Assembly (NCBI GenBank): GCA_030655135.1 | Contig: JAURWC010000042.1 | Coordinates: forward strand, 62,001-126,000 | Length of the DNA: 64,000 bases | Source: Hyphomicrobiaceae bacterium | GTDB taxonomy: Bacteria; Pseudomonadota; Alphaproteobacteria; Rhizobiales; Hyphomicrobiaceae | Direction: 5' to 3' | In this document: piece by piece, positions 36,072 to 45,795 of the stretch | How positions within the stretch are numbered: position 1 is the stretch's first letter | Layout of the letters: each line of letters begins with the position of its first letter | The notes under the pieces: generated by a model | What the model was told of the DNA's origin: nothing | The model's database searches: none | What the model saw: the letters and a program-made list of their open reading frames with translations, nothing else | Position numbers and translations under genes: made by a program

Positions 36072-38852
36072 TCAGACGATGCGGCCGCTGGCGTGGGCGA
36101 GGAAGAGATACACGCGACCGGTGTCGGAGACGAGGTGCGACTGGCCGGTGCGGCCGGACGGATCTTTCATGTCCGCTTCCTTCTGCAGCCGTTCGAAGTC
36201 GTTCAGATAGCGGGTGATCGTCGACTGCAGCTCGGGATCGGTCTTGAAGCGGCGCGAAACTTCGTCGAACGCAGCGCGGCCATCCGGCGAGTAGATGGAG
36301 CGAACCATCACGCCACGCTGGCCGGAGCGCAGTCTGGCCCAGATCGCCGACGTGGTAGCAGGATCGATCGCGCGCGCAATGACTTCGATATTGAGCGGGA
36401 AGGACGAGGGCGATTCCCAGCGGCCGCCTTCGCCATCACCGCCGTGGCCTTCGTCTCGAGAGGCGCGCGCCAGCAGATCGCCGAGCGACCAGGCTTCACG
36501 CGGGTCTTGCGAGCCGGGACCACGTCCCCCGCCATTAGGAAGCCCTGGAGGGCGGCCACCAGGACCGGGAGGCGGCAGGCCACGATTGGGATCAATGCGG
36601 GCTTCCGACGCGTAAGCGCCGGTCAGCGAAGGCGACTGCAGCGGCGGGGCCACGTCGCGCGCGCGGCCGCCAGTGACGCCAGAGAGATGCTCCAGTGCCT
36701 TCAGCTGCTCTTGCAGCGCATTGCGCATCGCCGACGCATTCTCGCGCGTGGCGGCCGGCATTTTCTCCAGCTGCTCGCGCACCCACGCCTGTTCGGCGGC
36801 GACATCCTGCGCCGTCTTGGCGGTGCGCATGCGCGCGTCTTCGGTCGTGGCATCGACCCGCTGCTTCAGTGTGCTCAGCTGTTGATCAACTGCGCTCGAT
36901 ACCGCCGAGAAGCGGCGTTGCAAGTCTTCAGCTGCCGTGCGCGTGCGCGTTTCGGCCGTCGACAGTGTGCCTTCGATATTGGTGGAATAGTCTTCCACGA
37001 AACGTCCGAACTCATCGGCCTTGCCGGACATGCGGTCGAGCGTGTGCGATAGGTCGGCGTGGCGCTTCTGCAGCGTGTTGTCGATTTTGAAGTTTGCCGA
37101 CTCGAGCGAGTTGGCAGCCTGCAGGATGACCTGGCCCTGAGTTTCAAAACGATTGGTGACGTTGTTGACCTGCGACAGCAGGTTTTCCGACACGTTGCGC
37201 AGCATGTCGGACTGTCCAGCCAGGCCTTCGATCGCCTTCAGCGACTGGCGCGTGATATTCTCGCTGGAGCGGCGCACCGAGTTGATGCCATGGACCAGCG
37301 ATTCATCGAGCTCGTGGGCCTGACGCGTAATCGTCTCGCTGAATGTCTTGGCGTGGTTGTCGAGCGCCGACGTGAGCGCGCGGGCCTTTTCGGATACGGC
37401 GCCGTCGATCGCCAGCGTGGAGCGCATGATCGACTCGTCGAACATGCGCAAGCGCTCGTTGAATGCGGTATCGAGCGACTTCGTGCGCTCGACGAGCTGG
37501 ATGTCCAGCGCCTGGGCGCGGTTCGACAACGTCGTGTCCAGCGCCTTGGCGTATTCCTCGAAGACGGTCTGCAGATTGTCGGTGCGATTGCCGAGCGAGG
37601 TGTCCAGCGTCTGCATGTAGCCTTCGAAGGCCGACTGCATCTGCTCGGTGCGCGAGCCCAGGGCTGTCGAGAGCGCGCTGGTATAGTTCTCCAGCATCGC
37701 CTGCAGCTGCTCGGTGCGGCCGCCCAGCGCGTTTTCCAAGCGCTCGGCGCTGGTGCCCATCGCGGACTCGAGGGCCGTGAGATTTTCGCCAGCGCCCTTG
37801 ATGATGCCGGCGAGATTGATCTGCTGGCCCGCCAGCTTCTCGATCAGGACGGGAATTTCCTTGCCAAGATGCGAGAGCGAGTCGCTCACCTTGTCGGACG
37901 TGTCGAGCAGCGCATGGCGCTCGCCCGTCAGTTCCGTAATGAGTGCGCGGATCTTGCGCTCGTTGACTTCATAGGACCGTTCGAGTTCCGACACCTCATG
38001 ATGCACGAGCGCTTCCAACTCGCCGGCGCGGCCAAGCGCGCGGCTGACGGCGTCGTTCATGAACGACACCTGGCGACGCACAGCCTGGCCCAATGACGCG
38101 ACGGACTGCTCGGCCATGCGGTCGGGTTCGGCGAGACGGACGGCGACTTCGGTCATCGTCGACGACCGCAGCCGCAGCTCTTCCGAGCGCCACGCCAGCA
38201 GCGCCAGGAACCAAAGCACGGCGATCGGCACGACGACGGCGGCAGCCGTGAGGAACGTGGTGGGCTTAGCGGCGATATCATAGAAGCTGGCGCCAGCGTT
38301 CAGCTCGGCCGAGATGATGGCGTAGCTGAAGCCGATGGCAATGATGCCCCAGATGGCGCTGGCGATGCCGGAATAGATGAAAGGCTTGTTCGACGGCTTC
38401 TGTTCGAGAGCATAGATCAGACCGCCGATCGAGGGCGCATCATCGTTGGCGGCGATGCGATTGCGTACGGGGCCGGCAGGGCGGCGCCGCGCCAGACGGC
38501 GCTGTTCGGTGGGCTCGTCGTTGGCGCTACGGGCAGGGGCCGGGGCGGGTTGGGCGCGCAGCGGGCCTGCGGCGGCTGGTGCGGGCGTGGATGGCGCGGT
38601 CGCCTTGATCGGCGGGGCAGGCAGGCTCAACGGGTGGGGCGGGGGTGTGGCTTTGGCCGCGGCGACTTCAGCGGGTGAGGCCGCCGGCAGCCCCGGAAGG
38701 GTAACGACAGGTGCGGAGCCCGCACCAGGAATGGGTGGCGGTGACGAGCTTGCCGATGCGGCAGCCATTCGTGAACCGAACGATGCCGATGCGGCCGCAG
38801 CCGGCTCCGCAGGCTTGACCGGTTCAATCGCAATCTTCTTGTCTTGCGCCAT
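36072..38852 (-). CDS. Large membrane-anchored coiled-coil protein (GPR/apolipoprotein-like)
   Basis: A 926-residue protein. Residues 1-135 are Pro/Ala-rich and disordered; two membrane helices at about 158-178 and 192-218 follow (IYSGIASAIWGIIAIGFSYAI; VVVPIAVLWFLALLAW). From 220 to about 700 it is a long alpha-helical coiled coil. Residues 376-529 hold seven consecutive 22-residue units (LGxRTEQLQ...TALxT type), an apolipoprotein-like amphipathic repeat. A Gly/Pro-rich linker around 745-790 precedes a conserved C-terminal globular domain. The layout resembles the growth pole ring protein GPR (RgsE) of Agrobacterium and Sinorhizobium, though shorter. A role in polar growth or envelope organisation is inferred only. 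Confidence 0.72.
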   Translation of the reverse strand: MAQDKKIAIEPVKPAEPAAAASASFGSRMAAASASSSPPPIPGAGSAPVVTLPGLPAASPAEVAAAKATPPPHPLSLPAPPIKATAPSTPAPAAAGPLRAQPAPAPARSANDEPTEQRRLARRRPAGPVRNRIAANDDAPSIGGLIYALEQKPSNKPFIYSGIASAIWGIIAIGFSYAIISAELNAGASFYDIAAKPTTFLTAAAVVVPIAVLWFLALLAWRSEELRLRSSTMTEVAVRLAEPDRMAEQSVASLGQAVRRQVSFMNDAVSRALGRAGELEALVHHEVSELERSYEVNERKIRALITELTGERHALLDTSDKVSDSLSHLGKEIPVLIEKLAGQQINLAGIIKGAGENLTALESAMGTSAERLENALGGRTEQLQAMLENYTSALSTALGSRTEQMQSAFEGYMQTLDTSLGNRTDNLQTVFEEYAKALDTTLSNRAQALDIQLVERTKSLDTAFNERLRMFDESIMRSTLAIDGAVSEKARALTSALDNHAKTFSETITRQAHELDESLVHGINSVRRSSENITRQSLKAIEGLAGQSDMLRNVSENLLSQVNNVTNRFETQGQVILQAANSLESANFKIDNTLQKRHADLSHTLDRMSGKADEFGRFVEDYSTNIEGTLSTAETRTRTAAEDLQRRFSAVSSAVDQQLSTLKQRVDATTEDARMRTAKTAQDVAAEQAWVREQLEKMPAATRENASAMRNALQEQLKALEHLSGVTGGRARDVAPPLQSPSLTGAYASEARIDPNRGLPPPGPGGRPPGLPNGGGRGPGSQDPREAWSLGDLLARASRDEGHGGDGEGGRWESPSSFPLNIEVIARAIDPATTSAIWARLRSGQRGVMVRSIYSPDGRAAFDEVSRRFKTDPELQSTITRYLNDFERLQKEADMKDPSGRTGQSHLVSDTGRVYLFLAHASGRIV

Positions 38853-39163
38853 TCGTCCGCCCGTTGGAACCGATGCTGGTTCCTCTCTTGCGTAGATACT
38901 TTACTTCCCCCATGACGCTCAAATGGCTTTTGCAGTTAATCAAGCCCATTGTTGCGGCATCGTGAGCCGCAAAATTTTGCGTTGGCCGTTTGAAATTCTT
39001 GAGCTTTCGGCGAAGTAGGTGGCCAATTGGGCCAAAACAAGTTCGATTGCGGGTAGGGCGTGAGGGCACCGGTCGGCAATATTGGTCAATGAGCGATTCG
39101 TTTAGGGCCGATTTAACTTTGCCGCGGCACTGTGCTGCGATCGCCAACTTAGGTTTTGCCGCC
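38853..39163. other. Divergent intergenic region, coiled-coil gene / Hpt gene
   Basis: A 311-base region, moderately A+T-rich, that must hold the promoter of the leftward coiled-coil gene and of the rightward Hpt gene. The Hpt frame stays open back to 38990, with an alternative ATG at 39089, so part of it could be coding. No other structure was recognised. Confidence 0.5.
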
Positions 39164-39535
39164 ATGCAAGTCGACAGCGTTGCCCCAGCCCAGACGCCGG
39201 TCGACCTGGAGCATCTGCGGCGCTTCACGATGGGTGATCCTGACCTCGAGCAGGAGATCCTGGGTCTTTTTGCCGATAATGCGCCAAAGACTCTGGCCAG
39301 CCTTGCGGACGCAGCAACTGCGAAGGAGTGGCTGGCCGCCGCGCACAGCCTGAAGGGCTCCGCCCGTGCCATCGGAGCTCATGCCGTAGCCGATCTGGCT
39401 GCGGCGGCGGAAAAGACCTACCCTGAACATGACGTGGTTCGCCGTGAACAACTCGCCGCCGTTCATGCCGCTATCGAGGTTGCACGCGACTACATCGCGC
39501 AGCTGCGTCAGCCTTTCGTCTCCAGCCAAGCTTGA
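39164..39535 (+). CDS. Histidine phosphotransfer (Hpt) domain protein
   Basis: A 123-residue single-domain Hpt protein, a shuttle of phosphoryl groups in multistep phosphorelays. The four-helix-bundle signature [14 protein letters not shown] carries the phosphorylatable histidine. The N-terminal part [21 protein letters not shown] matches usual Hpt beginnings, so the ATG at 39164 was preferred; 39089 is possible (25 residues longer). No sensor kinase is adjacent. ChpT, the essential alphaproteobacterial phosphotransferase, is dimeric and larger, so this is a different protein. Confidence 0.85.
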   Translation: MQVDSVAPAQTPVDLEHLRRFTMGDPDLEQEILGLFADNAPKTLASLADAATAKEWLAAAHSLKGSARAIGAHAVADLAAAAEKTYPEHDVVRREQLAAVHAAIEVARDYIAQLRQPFVSSQA

Positions 39536-39594
39536 ATTTGAGGGCTGCGGCGTCTAAGTCTGCGGCCTCAATTCGCTGGGACCGATACGCCGCA

Positions 39595-39915
39595 ATGGCC
39601 AAAATTACGTTTATACAACCTGACGGCACGCAAGACGTAGCCGAGGCAGAGCTGGGCATGACGGTCATGGAGGCCGCCAAGCAATCCGACGTGGCTGGGA
39701 TCGACGCGGAATGCGGCGGTTCGTGCGCCTGTGCAACCTGCCATGTGTACGTGGATGCTGCCTGGCGCGAGAAGGTCGGCAAGGCTGCCAACATGGAAGA
39801 GGACATGCTCGACTTCGCCTTCGATGTTCGCGAAGAGAGCCGTCTTTCGTGCCAGATCCGAATTACGCTGGAGCTCGACGGCCTGATCGTGCGCGTTCCC
39901 GCCAAGCAGTTCTGA
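39595..39915 (+). CDS. 2Fe-2S ferredoxin (adrenodoxin type)
   Basis: A 106-residue [2Fe-2S] ferredoxin of the ISC/adrenodoxin class. Cluster ligands are C40, C46 and C49 in [12 protein letters not shown] and C86 in RLSCQIRI (C-x5-C-x2-C-x36-C). Acidic helix [14 protein letters not shown] is the usual partner-docking surface. Such ferredoxins serve Fe-S cluster assembly or cytochrome P450s. A ferredoxin-NADP reductase gene follows 54 bases later in the same direction, so the pair can move electrons from NADPH. Confidence 0.94.
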   Translation: MAKITFIQPDGTQDVAEAELGMTVMEAAKQSDVAGIDAECGGSCACATCHVYVDAAWREKVGKAANMEEDMLDFAFDVREESRLSCQIRITLELDGLIVRVPAKQF

Positions 39916-39942
39916 CAGCACGCGCAGGCTGCCAGCTTGTGA

Positions 39943-41013
<1,071 letters not shown>

Positions 41014-41073
41014 GTGCGCGTCTGCGTTTCCAGTGCGTCTGACCGGAAAGGCGCTGCACATTTTTCAGGACTT

Positions 41074-41436
41074 CTAGACGTGCGCGATCTCGACGAGGAT
41101 CAGCACGTACAGGGTTGCGACCAGCACCCACAATAAAAGCTTGCCGCGCACGGTGGTGGCGGCCGCGTTCAGTGCCAGCTGGATCGTCAGCATGGCCGCA
41201 ATGGCGAAGTTGATCGCCAGCGACCCGGCGAGGCCTAGTCCTCGCGAGCCCAGCAGCGTGCCCTCGATAAGATTGGCGCCGGCAATGCCGAACAGCGTGG
41301 CGCCTAGAACGCGCGGCCAGAATCCCGTCGGGACCGGTGGAAGCCCGGCGACCTTGAACGCCGCGCCGGGAGCAATCATCAAGATAAGGCCGATCGCGGC
41401 CTTGACCACGGCTTCAAGAAACAAGAGCTGCTGCAT
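41074..41436 (-). CDS. Small four-helix membrane protein, unknown
   Basis: A 120-residue hydrophobic protein with four predicted membrane helices: 2-22, 38-60 (FWPRVLGATLFGIAGANLI), 66-88 and 98-118. Composition and spacing look like the small DoxX/DUF4345-type integral membrane families, but no diagnostic motif is present. It lies downstream of a lipoprotein gene on the same strand, 13 bases beyond the end of that gene, so the two are probably cotranscribed. Confidence 0.7.
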   Translation of the reverse strand: MQQLLFLEAVVKAAIGLILMIAPGAAFKVAGLPPVPTGFWPRVLGATLFGIAGANLIEGTLLGSRGLGLAGSLAINFAIAAMLTIQLALNAAATTVRGKLLLWVLVATLYVLILVEIAHV

Positions 41437-41449
41437 TGGATGACCAGGA

Positions 41450-41989
41450 TCAGTCGTTCCGGCTGTCGGTGGGCAGGGTCTGCTTGTACTCAGGACTGCT
41501 GCTGCCGCTGCCCCAACCGTCGAAGATCCCGCCCTCCTGCTCCACAACCTGTTTGGGCGGCGAGGGCGAATAATCACCTGCGAGGTGACGCGTCAGATCC
41601 GCCTTGATGTCCCGCGTCTTGGCTTCCGAGCAGTAACCCGGTTGGCTGGCGGCAGCTTTCGTGACGCCGGAAAATGCGGTGTCGTAAGTCTTCTGCGTCG
41701 TCACCTGGTCGGCGCCGGGGGCCTGAGCGGCTTCGGCGGCGAGGAAGTTGGACCTCAATTTGTTGGCGTCGAAGTTATAGCCGCACTTGGTGGCGCGAGC
41801 CGCCGTGCCGCCCACTTGAAGCGCGCGCGAAGCGGGTGTGCTGATTGGGGCCGCTGGTGCTGCTGCCGCGGCGCTGTTGCCGCCGCCGAAAATCGACGAG
41901 GTCGACAGGCTCGACCCCTCGGAGCAGCCGGCAAGTCCACCGGCTCCGAGCAGGAGCATTACTATAGTTGGCGACAGTCTGGGCGTCAT
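41450..41989 (-). CDS. Putative lipoprotein, unknown function
   Basis: A 179-residue lipoprotein precursor. The start at 41989 gives a signal peptide with the lipobox GLAGC at residue 22, followed by a serine/alanine-rich linker. The folded part has two cysteines (ATKCGYNFDANKLR and QPGYCSEAKTRDIKADL), likely a disulfide, and a helical region. The C-terminus is Gly/Ser/Pro-rich. No family is recognised. It precedes the small four-helix membrane protein gene on the same strand. Confidence 0.68.
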   Translation of the reverse strand: MTPRLSPTIVMLLLGAGGLAGCSEGSSLSTSSIFGGGNSAAAAAPAAPISTPASRALQVGGTAARATKCGYNFDANKLRSNFLAAEAAQAPGADQVTTQKTYDTAFSGVTKAAASQPGYCSEAKTRDIKADLTRHLAGDYSPSPPKQVVEQEGGIFDGWGSGSSSPEYKQTLPTDSRND

Positions 41990-42120
41990 GGCGCGCACCC
42001 CGTGCTTGCGCAGATTTGTGGCGCACAATCGCCGACAAATGCGGCAAAGGCAATGCGGCCGGCCCCAGTGATCCCATGGGAACGGTGGCATGGCTAATCT
42101 GCCTCAGTGGCAGTGTGGTT

Positions 42121-43296
42121 TCAGCGCATCAGTTCACGAATGCCACGGTCGAGCCCATCCAGCGTCAGCGGGTACATCCGGTCGGCCATCAAGCGCTGCA
42201 GCATTCGCGTCGACGGCGTCCAGTTCCAGTGTGCCTCGGGCACCGGGTTGAGCCAGATGCAGTGCTCGTAGATCTGCGTCAGGCGCTGCAACCAGACAGC
42301 ACCCGCTTCCTCGTTCATGTGCTCGACGGAGCCGCCGGGGTGGCTGATCTCGTACGGGCTCATGGCCGCGTCGCTGACGATGATCACCTTGTAGTCAGCA
42401 GGATACGTGTGAAGCACGTCCCACGTGGGCGTCTTGTCGGTGTAGCGGCGGCTGTTGTCGCGCCAGACGCCTTCGTAAATGCAGTTGTGGAAGTAGAAAT
42501 ACTCGAGGTGCTTGAATTCCGTCCGGGCCGCTGAGAACAGCTCCTGGGCTTCCTTCACATGCCAGTCCATCGACCCGCCGACGTCGAAAAACATCAGTAC
42601 CTTGACGGCATTACGCCGTTCCGGCCGCATGCGGATGTCGAGATAGCCCTTGTGCGCTGTGCCTTGGATGGTGCCGTCGAGGTCGAGTTCTTCAGCCGCG
42701 CCCGTGCGTGCGAACTGGCGCAGGCGGCGCAGCGCGACCTTGATGTTGCGCGTGCCGATTTCGACGTCGTCGTCGAGGTCCTTGAACTCGCGCTTGTCCC
42801 AGACCTTGATGGCACGCCGGTGCCGGCTCTCGGCCTGGCCAATGCGAATGCCGGCTGGATTGTAGCCATAAGCACCGTAAGGCGAGGTGCCGCCAGTTCC
42901 GATCCACTTGTTGCCGCCGGCGTGACGGCCCTTCTGTTCGGCGAGGCGCTTTTTCAGCTCCTCCATGATCTCGTCCCAGCCGCCCAGCGCCTCAATGCGC
43001 GCCTTCTCTTCATCGCTGAGATAGAGCTTGGACATGGCCTGAAGCCAGTCTTCGGGAATCTCGGCCTCCAGGCTCTCGGACATCAGGTCGAGGCCTCTGA
43101 AGACGTGGCCGAACACCTGATCGAAACGATCCAAGTGGCGCTCGTCTTTCACCAGAGCGGCGCGGGAGAGGTAGTAGAACTCCTCAATGCGGCGTCCCGT
43201 GACGCCAAGCTCGAGCGCTTCGAGCAGCGTCAGGTATTCCTTCAAGGTGACGGGCACCTTGGCGGCGCGCAATTCGCTGAAGAACGTGAGGAACAT
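42121..43296 (-). CDS. VWA-domain protein, CoxE type
   Basis: A 391-residue protein of the CoxE-like VWA family, the usual partner of MoxR-type AAA+ ATPases. An N-terminal helical domain (residues 1-130; FFSELRAAKVPVTLKEYLTLLEAL) is followed by a low-complexity linker and a von Willebrand A domain with the metal site MFFDVGGSMDWH near residue 240; the motif is DxGxS rather than DxSxS. HTYPADYKVIIVSDAAMSP contains a further metal-site segment. The MoxR ATPase in this window (14204-15085) is a candidate partner though unlinked. Confidence 0.88.
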   Translation of the reverse strand: MFLTFFSELRAAKVPVTLKEYLTLLEALELGVTGRRIEEFYYLSRAALVKDERHLDRFDQVFGHVFRGLDLMSESLEAEIPEDWLQAMSKLYLSDEEKARIEALGGWDEIMEELKKRLAEQKGRHAGGNKWIGTGGTSPYGAYGYNPAGIRIGQAESRHRRAIKVWDKREFKDLDDDVEIGTRNIKVALRRLRQFARTGAAEELDLDGTIQGTAHKGYLDIRMRPERRNAVKVLMFFDVGGSMDWHVKEAQELFSAARTEFKHLEYFYFHNCIYEGVWRDNSRRYTDKTPTWDVLHTYPADYKVIIVSDAAMSPYEISHPGGSVEHMNEEAGAVWLQRLTQIYEHCIWLNPVPEAHWNWTPSTRMLQRLMADRMYPLTLDGLDRGIRELMR

Positions 43297-43361
43297 GTGG
43301 TTTCGCTGCAGGCCTGCGATTGCCGGACGGCCAGCAGAATAGACTTGGTTTGCGTACCGGC

Positions 43362-43395
43362 GAAAAGAAAAAGCCGCCCATTTCTGGACGGCTTT
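43362..43395 (-). terminator. Rho-independent terminator after porin gene
   Basis: An 11-base-pair stem with one mismatch (AAAGCCGTCCA against TGGGCGGCTTT on the minus strand) and a four-base loop, followed by TTCTTTTC. It stands 24 bases past the stop of the porin gene, in its direction. Confidence 0.85.
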
Positions 43396-43418
43396 CTCGA
43401 TTGGAAGAGGCTTTCAGA

Positions 43419-44678
43419 TCAGAAGTTGATCAGAGCGCCGAACTTGACGAGGTCGAAATCTTCCAGGTCCTGCTCAAGAGCATTGTTGGAGTCGAACTCG
43501 TAGTGCCGGTAGGACAACCAGAGAGACATTGCTGCAGCATCGACTTCCTGAACAATGCCGAGGCCCCACTGATCGAGCTCGCGATTTGTGCTGGCAAGAT
43601 CATCGAAGTCGCTCTCAACGTTCATGTACTCGCCGTAGAGCACCGTATGACCGAGTGGCGTCCAACGCTGGCGAATACCAGCCTTGAGGTAGTAGGTATC
43701 CGATTCCAGTTCAGCGGCGACGACATCCTCGTTCTCAAACGTGCCATAGGCGCCGTAGAGGAACAGGCCGGTCGGAACGTGCTGCGCATATGCGCCGACT
43801 TGGAAGTAGTCAGCCTCAGCCGAGTCGCCAATAGCGCCAATCCCGGGATCGGTCGAATGCGTAAACGCCGTGGCAGCAGCGAGCTTGAAGCCACCGAACT
43901 CACCAGCGTAGCGAGCTGCGATGTCCCACATATCGTCTTCACCCCAAGAGGTGGAGAACGAGAAGCCACCGAAGGTCGGCGAGTCGTAACGAACAACGTT
44001 TTCCGTCAGACCGTTGCAGTCGCCGCCTGCGCCGCCCATGCCGCCGCAACCACCGAAACCGCCACCAATAGTCAGGCCGGAGAAGCCACCGTTCTGACGT
44101 ACAAAGAAGTTGTTGACGTCGAACAGCACCCAGTTAGCAGGAACGAGCGAACCCGAGCCGTCAACCAAGATTGCCGTGTTGTCCGATGCCTGCGACTGCT
44201 TGCCGATGCTGACTTTGCCCAGGTGATCAGACTTGATGAACCAGTACGACTGCAGCAGGCCAACTGTGCCGCCACCGGAGTTGACCTGGGGTGCGTTGTC
44301 GTCAAACTGGTTTTGACCAAGGTTCTCGTTGCCGGTGGCTTCGATGTGGAGAACGTAGCCTGCGGTCCAGCCTGGCGAGATCGTTGCCTGGCCCGTGAAC
44401 TTCACGTGCGAAGCCAGCGTCGCGCCGATACCGCCGACGTAAACGTTGCTCTCTTCACCGTCGTCCCAGTACATTACCTGCTCGGCAACCCAGCCCGACA
44501 CGGTCAGAGAAACCTTGCGGTTGCCCTTACGTGCGGTCGTGGCTTCGAGTTCAGCAATACGTTCTTCGAGGTCTGCGCAGCAATTCCCCCCGAGGTCTGC
44601 TGCATTAGCGCTCGTCACGGACAGGCCACCCGCGAGGAGGCCAGCCGCCACTAGGGCGCTTAGGCTGTATTTCTTCAT
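43419..44678 (-). CDS. Rhizobiales-type porin
   Basis: A 419-residue outer-membrane porin. The signal peptide MKKYSLSALVAAGLLAGGLS ends at SANA (about residue 26). The mature N-terminus has a short coiled-coil (CCADLEERIAELEATTARK) as in Rhizobiales porins of the Porin_2 group, followed by about sixteen alternating strands. It ends VKFGALINF, with the terminal phenylalanine recognised by the BAM complex. GGAGAAGG stands before the start. A glycine-rich loop with two cysteines (GGCGGMGGAGGDCNG) could line the pore. Base composition and codon use are those of a highly expressed gene. Confidence 0.93.
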   Translation of the reverse strand: MKKYSLSALVAAGLLAGGLSVTSANAADLGGNCCADLEERIAELEATTARKGNRKVSLTVSGWVAEQVMYWDDGEESNVYVGGIGATLASHVKFTGQATISPGWTAGYVLHIEATGNENLGQNQFDDNAPQVNSGGGTVGLLQSYWFIKSDHLGKVSIGKQSQASDNTAILVDGSGSLVPANWVLFDVNNFFVRQNGGFSGLTIGGGFGGCGGMGGAGGDCNGLTENVVRYDSPTFGGFSFSTSWGEDDMWDIAARYAGEFGGFKLAAATAFTHSTDPGIGAIGDSAEADYFQVGAYAQHVPTGLFLYGAYGTFENEDVVAAELESDTYYLKAGIRQRWTPLGHTVLYGEYMNVESDFDDLASTNRELDQWGLGIVQEVDAAAMSLWLSYRHYEFDSNNALEQDLEDFDLVKFGALINF

Positions 44679-45048
44679 TGTGCCTTCTCCCAATCTGTAG
44701 GTCTTAGTAACTTGGAGGCTTTACTCGACGTCGCGCTTCAGACACTGGGTGCCGTTCCCTCGCCCCGTCACTGGATTGGAAACTACGGGCAACCCTCCCA
44801 ATCGCACAATAAGAAAGCTGTCAAAGGGCCCAATCCTTAGTCACGCTGTTGCGCAGACGCCACGACCGCTGTTGGGAAGTCCAATGAAATCAATGATTGG
44901 GGCCCGGACGGTTGTGATCGGATTGGGGCCTAACCGCTGCCCGATTCCGGTTCGCCGGGGCTCTGTTTGCGAAATCAGGTTGTATGGAATCACGGAATCG
45001 ATCGGTTGCAAGACGGATTTCCGAACACTGAGATTCGCGCCCGAGTGC
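44679..45048. other. Porin leader and intergenic region
   Basis: A 370-base gap on the leftward strand between the small membrane-protein gene and the porin. It must hold the porin promoter. A TTGACA on the minus strand at 44819-44824 is a candidate -35, but the -10 position is not convincing. Nothing else was recognised; no gene or stable T-tailed hairpin. Confidence 0.45.
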
Positions 45049-45468
45049 TCAATCGCGCTTCGCCTGGATAAATCTGCGGGACAGAAGCGCCAGGACGACG
45101 ACCGCAAACGATAGCGAATGTGTCACCATCACGACCTGCGGGCGGTCGGCGTAACTCACCTTGACGAAATGCTGGAGGAAGGAGGGTTCGAACCGCCCAG
45201 GCTTGCCGTACCAGACGGCATACTGATGGATCAGGGAATCGAGCAACATGTAGGTGTTCACGAGGGCGTTGCCGTTAATCCAGCTGAACAGGGCAATGCC
45301 GGCGACGGCCATCAGCTTGGCGACCACGTTCATACTCTCCACGGCCCGGTCATATATAAAGAGCAAGGCAAAGATCGCGATCTGGACCGTGACGAAGAAC
45401 TGCCAAAGAAAGTCAACTTGTTGACGTGTATCGATAATCGCCTCGATCATGGCTGGTTCTTCGATCAT
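45049..45468 (-). CDS. Hypothetical membrane protein (139 residues)
   Basis: A 139-residue protein with four predicted membrane helices: about 16-37, 46-66 and two around 70-80 and 112-130. The start at 45468 has a GGGGGAG site six bases upstream. The middle has PGRFEPSFLQHFVKVSYADR. No family motif was recognised. It is divergent from the opgG-type gene, with a 327-base region between, so shared regulation of the two is possible but unproven. Confidence 0.72.
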   Translation of the reverse strand: MIEEPAMIEAIIDTRQQVDFLWQFFVTVQIAIFALLFIYDRAVESMNVVAKLMAVAGIALFSWINGNALVNTYMLLDSLIHQYAVWYGKPGRFEPSFLQHFVKVSYADRPQVVMVTHSLSFAVVVLALLSRRFIQAKRD

Positions 45469-45795
45469 TGGCTCCCCCTTACTGGTCCGTTTCCATCTTC
45501 TCCGATCTAGCATGGCGCCGCGGGACGGTGCGACAGTCAAACCAGCAGGCGGCGAAGCGCCTCAGGAGCTCCGCACGTCGGTCAAAAAGTCGTGCCAATC
45601 GAGTGCCCAGTAAAAAAAAGTTGCCATATTCGGGTGCTAGCACCGTCGGGCTGGGACGGGGAACCGAGAAGCTGTGCACGAATGTGGGCGCGGAAACGCT
45701 TGCAACGGAGCGAGCATTAGCGCGTTGATACGCGGAAGGTATCCTTGTCTTCTCGGAACGGCGCCGAACAACAATCACGGTATGATATCGAACGG
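45469..45795. other. Divergent intergenic region upstream of opgG-type gene
   Basis: A 327-base region holding the promoters of the 139-residue membrane protein (leftward) and the opgGH pair (rightward). The opgG frame stays open to a TTG at 45745. No hairpin, operator repeat or small gene was recognised. Confidence 0.45.

Noticed and set aside
44796-44824. Porin promoter with TTGACA at 44819-44824
   Set aside because: The -35 is good, but the sequence 17 bases on (TTGGGA) is not a credible -10, so the promoter is not annotated.
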